Origin: Actinomycetota bacterium
GTDB lineage: Bacteria; Actinomycetota; Actinomycetes; Nanopelagicales; Nanopelagicaceae
Direction: 5' to 3'
DNA length: 5,758 bases
Assembly: GCA_009702845.1 (NCBI GenBank)
Contig: WLHG01000073.1
Location: forward strand, 1-5,758
The notes beneath the pieces are model-generated. The model searched no databases and was not told the DNA's origin. It saw only the letters and a program-made list of their open reading frames with translations. Position 1 is the first letter of the stretch. Each line of letters begins with the position of its first letter. Shown here one piece after another: positions 1 through 5,758 of this stretch. The translations under genes and the position numbers were made by a program.

Positions 1-211
1 CGATAGTAGGTAGTAGTTTCCCGATGCCATAACCAAATGAGAGTAAATAAAGAACTGGCTCTAGAAACCCAGAGAGAACAATCATCCATGTTGAAGAGCG
101 AAAGGCGATGAATCCACGTTCTAGTAATTGTGGAACTCGGCCTGAGTAATATCGCTCGCCCATTTTGCCAATTCGTGCCTCGGCGATTGCAACGGCTAGT
201 GGAATAAACAT
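1..211 (-). CDS. ABC-2 type transporter permease, N-terminal part (runs off window start)
   Basis: Only the first 70 residues are in the window. The protein starts at an ATG (211-209) directly after the TAA (214-212) of the upstream permease and in the same reading frame, so no earlier start is possible and translation is probably by reinitiation. No clear Shine-Dalgarno sequence is seen. The N-terminus is a cytoplasmic stretch with many charged residues (about 1-40), followed by one hydrophobic segment at about 42-64 containing EPVLYLLSFGYGIG. That pattern (aromatic-rich pre-helix, then E/DP-x-x-YL-x-x-GxG) matches the first membrane helix of NodJ/DrrB-like ABC-2 permeases, and the neighbouring permease has a similar stretch (NPILYLISVGIGLG). 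With its neighbours it would form a heterodimeric exporter in the cytoplasmic membrane. The substrate cannot be told. Family assignment from a fragment rests partly on context. Confidence 0.85.
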   Translation of the reverse strand, partial: MFIPLAVAIAEARIGKMGERYYSGRVPQLLERGFIAFRSSTWMIVLSGFLEPVLYLLSFGYGIGKLLPTI

Positions 212-1051
212 TTATTTAGTCAATCGTCTTGTGAAAATGCGTGCAGATAGATAGAGACCACTGACGAGCATCGCCAGAAGCACTAAGAAGTGAACCCACA
301 TCATTGTTGGTGAGATGGCGTGCCCATAGGTTAAGGAGCGCCCAAGTTCGGTTGCGTGCCACAACGGGGAGATCCAACCGATCCACTGTAAGAAAAAGGG
401 CATCGAGGAGAGGGGAAAGAAGGTTCCTGAGAATAGAAAGAGCGGCATCATAATAAAACGGCCGAGAACTACAAAGAATATGTTTTCATTTTCAAGCTTG
501 GCGGCCACTGCCTGCATTAATGCGCCAAAGGAGATTCCCGCAAAAATCGCGGTAGGTATCGCTAACCAGGCAGTCGGCGAGTCAAGTGCGCCGAATGCCC
601 ACATAACTCCGTAGTAGAGAATTACTGTATAGATCGTACGCAAAAAAGCGGCTAAGAAAACACCGATAGAGATTTGAGTACCACTTAAAGGTGTTGAGTT
701 CATTGAGTAAAAAGTCTTATGCCACTTAAATCCCTCAATTGTTGGAAAGACCGTCTCATCCATTGCGCCCTGAATTGCCGCTTGAGCCAAAAGTGCAGGA
801 GCTAGGAAAGTTAAATACTTAACACCATCGACACCTGCCGGCCCAACGCTCTTATCAATTAAGCCACCGAGGCCAATTCCAACTGAGATTAGATAGAGAA
901 TGGGATTTGCTATGGCGATTCCGAGAATCATCCAAATCCACTTCAACATGATGCGCACGCGCGCCTCAGCAACATAAAAAGCGCCTCGGGCTTGGACTTT
1001 GGCCGTATCGACTAGTTGGGATGAACCCTGGCGGGTTGTAAAAGTACTCAT
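212..1051 (-). CDS. ABC-2 type transporter permease (NodJ/DrrB-like)
   Basis: A 279-residue integral membrane protein, the usual length for ABC-2 permeases. About six hydrophobic segments can be read, near residues 38-62, 79-98, 125-152, 160-182, 190-216 and 250-273. Family-like features are YLTFLAPALLAQAAIQGA (79-96), close to the FLAPGL-type motif of NodJ proteins, and the FSGTFFPLSSMP stretch (207-218) followed by SPLWHATELGR (228-238), the typical end of ABC-2 permeases. The ATG (1051-1049) shares one base with the TAA of the ATPase gene (TAATG), so translation is likely coupled, and the next permease begins immediately after this stop. It should form the membrane pore with the second permease, powered by the upstream ATPase. 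NodJ and DrrB export lipo-oligosaccharide and anthracyclines respectively, but nothing here identifies the cargo. Confidence 0.93.
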   Translation of the reverse strand: MSTFTTRQGSSQLVDTAKVQARGAFYVAEARVRIMLKWIWMILGIAIANPILYLISVGIGLGGLIDKSVGPAGVDGVKYLTFLAPALLAQAAIQGAMDETVFPTIEGFKWHKTFYSMNSTPLSGTQISIGVFLAAFLRTIYTVILYYGVMWAFGALDSPTAWLAIPTAIFAGISFGALMQAVAAKLENENIFFVVLGRFIMMPLFLFSGTFFPLSSMPFFLQWIGWISPLWHATELGRSLTYGHAISPTMMWVHFLVLLAMLVSGLYLSARIFTRRLTK

Positions 1052-1977
1052 TATTCGATGAGGGATCTTCCGGTGAGTCGTAAAAAGACATCTTCTAGAG
1101 AACTTCGACGCACTAATGAAGTCTTTGGATGCAAACCTGAAGAATAAATCTTTTCTAGTAAGGCCTCGCCATCTTCTGTGTACATCAAGACACGATCAGG
1201 TAACTCTTCAATGCGCTCGCACATGGATCGTAGTTTGTCGGCGACCTCTTGATTACGATCAGAACCAAAACGCACCTCAAGAACCTCTTTGGTTGAGTAG
1301 TCCTTAATCAACGATGCTGGACTTCCCTCGGCCATAATCTTTCCCTTATCCATCACAATCAAACGATCACATAGCTGCTCAGCCTCATCCATGAAGTGGG
1401 TTGTAATAACTAGTGTCACGCCCTGTTCTTTCAATCTAAACAAACGATCCCACAAGATATGTCGGGCTTGTGGATCTAGCCCAGTAGTTGGCTCGTCCAA
1501 CATTAATATTTCAGGCTCACTTACAAGCGCGCGAGCAATAGTTAACCGCCGCTTCATTCCACCACTTAGCGCTTCAACCTTTGCGTCTCGTTTTTCCTCA
1601 AGCTGGGCAAAAGTTAACAACTCATCAATCTTTCCTTTAACAAATTTACGAGGAAGGCCAAAGTAACGCCCGTAAATGTAAAGATTCTCAGTAACACTTA
1701 ACTGCATATCCAAGTTATCTTGCTGCGGGACAACGCCCAAATGCGCACGTATCTGCGGGCCATTTTTTTCAGGATCTTTTCCAAGAATCGTTAATTGACC
1801 TGCATTGCGCTGGGATGTTGCACCTATCATGCGCATCACCGTCGATTTACCGGCACCATTTGGACCAAGCAGCCCAAAAGATTCACCTTTGGCAACATCG
1901 AAGTCGATGGAGTCTACGGCCACTAAATCACCGAATTTCTTCGTTAAACCACGGGCCGAAATGAGGGATTCAGACAT
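1051..1977 (-). CDS. ABC transporter ATP-binding protein (NodI/DrrA-like exporter ATPase)
   Basis: A complete 308-residue nucleotide-binding subunit. All motifs are present: Walker A GPNGAGKST (38-46), Q-loop VVPQQDNLD (82-90), ABC signature LSGGMKRRL (137-145), Walker B ILMLDEP (157-163) with Asp161 and catalytic Glu162, D-loop GLDP (166-169) and switch His194 in TTHFMDEAE. The extra ~80 residues after the ATPase core, ending in SSLEDVFLRLTGRSL, are typical of DrrA/NodI-type drug or glycolipid exporter subunits. The ATG at 1977 is the first start codon after an in-frame TAA at 1989-1987, and there is no Shine-Dalgarno sequence, consistent with a leaderless message. It is the first gene of a three-gene operon with two permeases and acts on the cytoplasmic face of the membrane. 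Function as an ABC exporter ATPase is secure; substrate is unknown. Confidence 0.96.
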   Translation of the reverse strand: MSESLISARGLTKKFGDLVAVDSIDFDVAKGESFGLLGPNGAGKSTVMRMIGATSQRNAGQLTILGKDPEKNGPQIRAHLGVVPQQDNLDMQLSVTENLYIYGRYFGLPRKFVKGKIDELLTFAQLEEKRDAKVEALSGGMKRRLTIARALVSEPEILMLDEPTTGLDPQARHILWDRLFRLKEQGVTLVITTHFMDEAEQLCDRLIVMDKGKIMAEGSPASLIKDYSTKEVLEVRFGSDRNQEVADKLRSMCERIEELPDRVLMYTEDGEALLEKIYSSGLHPKTSLVRRSSLEDVFLRLTGRSLIE

Positions 1978-1983
1978 GGAGCA

Positions 1984-1989
1984 ATGTTA
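1984..1989 (-). promoter_or_regulatory. Candidate -10 element of the ABC operon (leaderless)
   Basis: On the minus strand the hexamer TAACAT (fits TANNNT) ends six bases before the ATG at 1977. With usual -10 to +1 spacing, transcription would begin at the A of the start codon. No recognisable -35 is present at 16-18 bases upstream. Inferred from position and from the same arrangement at the other promoters of this window. Confidence 0.5.
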
Positions 1990-1992
1990 CAT

Positions 1993-3446
<1,454 letters not shown>

Positions 3447-3448
3447 CT

Positions 3449-4531
3449 CTATAGAACTTTGATTTCTCCATTGCTGGTGAACTCAAGAAAATCTGGACGC
3501 TTTCCGATTTCAATGCTGCCAACGTTATCTAGGCCAATTCGTGATGCCGGCAAGGTTGAGACGGCGAAACTTGCATCGGCAATCGATAATCCAAAGTTAT
3601 TTATCAAATTTAAAAAGGCCCGATCCATCGTTAATGTGCTTCCAGCAAGTGAACCCTTCGACGTTAGGCGAGCAATACCATCTTTAACAAGCACATCGAG
3701 CTTTCCTATTGTGTACGTACCATCGCCGCCGCCGGCTGCAGACATTGCATCAGTTACCGCGATGATGCGGTCTGGGGCTAGCTTTAGAATTCGCCGCACG
3801 CTTTCTTCATTTACATGAACACCATCGAAAATTAGTTCGAGAGCGACTGTCGGATCATCAAGTGAAGCTGATGAAATATTTTCTCCACTGTCCAGCTTCG
3901 GCATTCCATTATTAAAGTGAGTAATAATTGATGCCCCGGCTTTAATCGCTGCACGTGTAGCTATGGGGTCAGCGCCGGTATGTCCGAGCGCAACAGTAAT
4001 TCCTTGGCCAACCAGGAACTCAATGGCTGGAATTGCGCCATCTAATTCGGGAGCAATCGTGACCATCCGGATAGTGTTTTCAGATGCAGCAATCATCTCT
4101 TTTAATTCATCAATGGCGGGCCTGCGAAGAAGTGCTGGATCATGGGCGCCGCAGTGCGAGTGAGCAAGGTAAGGACCTTCTAAATGAATGCCACGAACAG
4201 CGCTTTGATTGATAAATGGAAGTAGCGCCTTAATTTGAGTGATCAAACTTTCAATCGGTTCAGAGACTAAACTGGCCAGCATCGACGTTGTTCCATGAGC
4301 CATATGCGTATTGACCACAGCTGATATCTGATCGGGGTTTAATGCCGAGAAATAATAGCCACCCGCTCCGTGCGTATGGATATCTACAAAACCCGGAATT
4401 AGAGTTCCGTTAACCGTAGGCGCAAGACCGCTATTTACCTCGATGGATGTAATCACTTCGTTCGTGAACTCGATGTGAACTTGTGGTTCTAATCTTCCGG
4501 CAATAACGGCATGGGCGGCGACTAAGTTCAC
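3449..4531 (-). CDS. nagA: N-acetylglucosamine-6-phosphate deacetylase
   Basis: A 360-residue amidohydrolase, slightly shorter than the ~380 of E. coli NagA. It hydrolyses GlcNAc-6-phosphate to glucosamine-6-phosphate and acetate in the cytoplasm, feeding amino sugar to wall-precursor synthesis or glycolysis. Recognisable sites: HTHG (His52, His54) after the first barrel strand; HLEGP with metal ligand Glu118; GAHDP with substrate-contacting His130; GHTGAD with His184; THFNNGMPKL with His205; DGVHVN with His239; and VTDAMSAAG with catalytic Asp261. The intact HxH pair suggests a two-metal site, unlike E. coli NagA, where it is replaced by Gln and Asn. The N- and C-terminal ends form the usual small beta domain. 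The GTG at 4531 is the only possible start near the conserved N-terminus: an in-frame TAG lies at 4543-4541, with no start codon between. It converges on guaB1 with two bases between stops. No nagB, kinase or transporter lies alongside. Confidence 0.94.
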   Translation of the reverse strand: MNLVAAHAVIAGRLEPQVHIEFTNEVITSIEVNSGLAPTVNGTLIPGFVDIHTHGAGGYYFSALNPDQISAVVNTHMAHGTTSMLASLVSEPIESLITQIKALLPFINQSAVRGIHLEGPYLAHSHCGAHDPALLRRPAIDELKEMIAASENTIRMVTIAPELDGAIPAIEFLVGQGITVALGHTGADPIATRAAIKAGASIITHFNNGMPKLDSGENISSASLDDPTVALELIFDGVHVNEESVRRILKLAPDRIIAVTDAMSAAGGGDGTYTIGKLDVLVKDGIARLTSKGSLAGSTLTMDRAFLNLINNFGLSIADASFAVSTLPASRIGLDNVGSIEIGKRPDFLEFTSNGEIKVL

Positions 4532-4537
4532 GCCATG

Positions 4538-4543
4538 AGTCTA
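4538..4543 (-). promoter_or_regulatory. Candidate -10 element of nagA (leaderless)
   Basis: On the minus strand TAGACT (TANNNT) ends six bases before the GTG at 4531, placing the transcription start at the start codon. The first three bases of the hexamer are also the in-frame stop that limits the reading frame. There is no Shine-Dalgarno sequence and no clear -35. Confidence 0.5.
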
Positions 4544-4562
4544 TTTCACTCGGGCATTTGGG

Positions 4563-4568
4563 TAGGCT
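4563..4568 (+). promoter_or_regulatory. Candidate -10 element of the glycosyltransferase gene
   Basis: TAGGCT (TANNNT) ends seven bases before the ATG at 4576, so the message would start at or within a base or so of that codon. The AAGG at 4569-4572 could instead be read as a poor, closely spaced Shine-Dalgarno sequence. No clear -35 is seen. The hexamer overlaps a short direct repeat, AGGCT at 4564-4568 and 4570-4574. Confidence 0.42.
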
Positions 4569-4575
4569 AAGGCTC

Positions 4576-5758
4576 ATGTCGAAGCCAACAATCATCCTCG
4601 CAACAAGTAATGGCGTAGGAATGGGCCATCTTGCACGTGCGAGTGCTGTGGCAGTGGCGCTCAAGGAAGTGGCGAATCCAATTATTGTGTCAATGGCCGG
4701 GGGAATCGCTGAAATCCCTTCATTTATGGGCGTTCGCTGCGAATATATTCCAGGACGAGATCGCTTATGGATGTCACGAGAAAAATGGGATAAATATTTA
4801 CGAGATCGGTTATTAGCCCTAGTTGAAGAGACTGGCGCGACAGTCCTATCTTTTGATGGCGTAGTTCCATATCCAGGGGTAATCGCGGCAAAGAATTCAA
4901 ACCCGGCGTTGAAACTCGTTTGGGTACGCCGCGGATTATGGCAAAAGAAACCACAACGATTTATCTTAGGACTTCAAGCATCAATGATGGATGTAATTAT
5001 CGAGCCAGGAGATATCGCTCGTGCTTATGATTTCGGACCAACGTCAAAGCGCAAGGACTCGGTATTAACTTCACCAGTATCTCTTTTTAGAAGAGAAGAG
5101 GCACTCTCTCGCGATGAAGCACGTAAAGTTTTGGGTTTAGATCCCAATCGACCTGTTGCTCTAGTTCAACTAGGTACTGGCGATAGCGATGTTAACCACA
5201 AAATGACTGCAGCCCTTGAAGGGTTGATTGGATGGAAAGATCTGCAGGTAATTCTCACCAAAGCGCCGATTGATAAAGAGGGAAACTCATTGGCGCCAGA
5301 AGGTTTGGATATAAAGGTTGCGCGGTATTTTCCACTCGCAGAGGTTCTTCATGCATTTGATGCAGGAATTTGTGCCACTGGATATAACGGAGTGCATGAA
5401 TTATTACCAGCGCAGATTCCAACTGTCTTTGTATCAAATATTCGTGGAACTGATGATCAAGAGGCGCGCGCACGCTGGTGCAATGACTTTGGCTACGCCT
5501 TACGTGCAGATCAAAGCGATTTAGCAGATATCACTGCAACGGTTAGAAAGCTACAAAACCCAGAAATTCGTGCCCAGCTTTCTGCCAAGTGTGCAGAGTT
5601 GCCTGAGACAAATGGGGGTCAGGAGATAGCAGATATTTTGTTCACATTAGCCACACAAGAAAACTCGACTGGTGCAAAAAACCTAACCTTTATGCGTTTG
5701 CTGGTTCAGGATCACATTAACCGTGGAATGCGCCACGTATTAAACCTAGGCATTCGCC
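4576..5758 (+). CDS. GT-B glycosyltransferase, MurG/GT28-like, C-terminus cut by window end
   Basis: The frame is open for 394 codons with no stop, so the gene continues past the window. The N-terminal Rossmann domain begins with TIILATSNGVGMGHLARA (5-22), whose GxGH-L-R/A loop is the acceptor-side loop of MurG and UDP-glucuronosyltransferase-like enzymes. The C-terminal domain starts near VALVQLGTG (194-202) and contains ATGYNGVHELL (267-277) with Glu275, then PTVFVSN (282-288) and DDQEARA (293-299) with Gln295. These correspond to the MurG donor-site pattern (G-x-x-x-x-E-x-x-x-x-x-x-P, later DRQQ), pointing to a nucleotide-sugar donor, probably UDP-linked. There are no membrane segments, so it is soluble or peripheral. 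MurG itself is unlikely: the sequence is divergent and no division/wall cluster surrounds it. The ATG at 4576 directly precedes the first strand; an in-frame TTG at 4558 is possible but overlaps the promoter. The divergent nagA suggests an amino-sugar link, which is inference. Acceptor and product are unknown. Confidence 0.85.
   Translation, partial: MSKPTIILATSNGVGMGHLARASAVAVALKEVANPIIVSMAGGIAEIPSFMGVRCEYIPGRDRLWMSREKWDKYLRDRLLALVEETGATVLSFDGVVPYPGVIAAKNSNPALKLVWVRRGLWQKKPQRFILGLQASMMDVIIEPGDIARAYDFGPTSKRKDSVLTSPVSLFRREEALSRDEARKVLGLDPNRPVALVQLGTGDSDVNHKMTAALEGLIGWKDLQVILTKAPIDKEGNSLAPEGLDIKVARYFPLAEVLHAFDAGICATGYNGVHELLPAQIPTVFVSNIRGTDDQEARARWCNDFGYALRADQSDLADITATVRKLQNPEIRAQLSAKCAELPETNGGQEIADILFTLATQENSTGAKNLTFMRLLVQDHINRGMRHVLNLGIR

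Noticed and set aside
3448..3455. Perfect 8-base palindrome TCTATAGA at the guaB1/nagA stop junction
   Set aside because: It is too short and AT-rich to act as a terminator, has no T-tract, and is expected by chance; it also includes the nagA stop codon.
3542..3580. Inverted matches TGCCG/CGGCA and GCAAG/CTTGC just past guaB1 as a possible plus-strand terminator
   Set aside because: The arms are only five bases with long loops, no T-tract follows, and they fall in nagA codons.
3459..4163. Plus-strand open frames at 3459-3818 and 3963-4163
   Set aside because: They are antisense shadows of nagA, whose conserved active-site residues span this region.
4537..4551. GAGT-N7-ACTC in the nagA/glycosyltransferase gap, with spacing like the GTGTA-N7-TACAC element
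   Set aside because: The arms are only four bases and unrelated in sequence to the other palindrome, so a shared operator is not supported.
4431..5524. Open frames at 4431-4664, 4631-4816, 4724-4954, 5255-5473 and 5318-5524
   Set aside because: They overlap the glycosyltransferase frame, which is continuous from 4576 to the window end with recognisable GT-B motifs. The first also crosses the divergent promoter gap.

Overview
The window looks like ordinary chromosome from a small-genome actinobacterium. Four signs point that way: a CBS-containing GuaB1-type GMP reductase (the actinobacterial paralogue of IMP dehydrogenase), base composition near balance (estimated by eye, varying by gene), almost no intergenic DNA, and start codons sitting directly behind -10-like hexamers, as in leaderless transcripts. 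A streamlined freshwater lineage such as Nanopelagicales would fit, but that placement is inference. I see no mobile element, RNA gene, CRISPR array, phage gene or long repeat.

Layout. Positions 1977 down to 1 (minus strand) hold a three-gene operon for an ABC-2 type exporter: an ATPase, a NodJ-like permease overlapping it by one base, and a second permease whose start abuts the stop of the first and which leaves the window at position 1. A 32-base divergent gap (1978-2009) separates it from guaB1 (2010-3446, plus). guaB1 converges with nagA (3449-4531, minus), with two bases between their stop codons. nagA is in turn divergent, across 44 bases (4532-4575), from a GT-B glycosyltransferase of the MurG/GT28 type that begins at 4576 (plus) and is still open at the window end. 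No stretch of 300 bases lacks a gene; total noncoding sequence is about 80 bases.

How the genes fit together. The exporter has unknown cargo. GuaB1 would convert GMP to IMP in purine salvage. NagA would deacetylate GlcNAc-6-phosphate from cell-wall or scavenged amino sugar. The glycosyltransferase probably uses a UDP-sugar donor, and its position beside nagA hints at amino-sugar or envelope-glycan metabolism without proving it. The most informative signal outside the proteins is in the two divergent gaps: all four outward-reading start codons have a TANNNT hexamer ending 6-7 bases upstream, and the ABC/guaB1 gap also carries a 17-base imperfect palindrome that could be an operator. I found no previously undescribed system.
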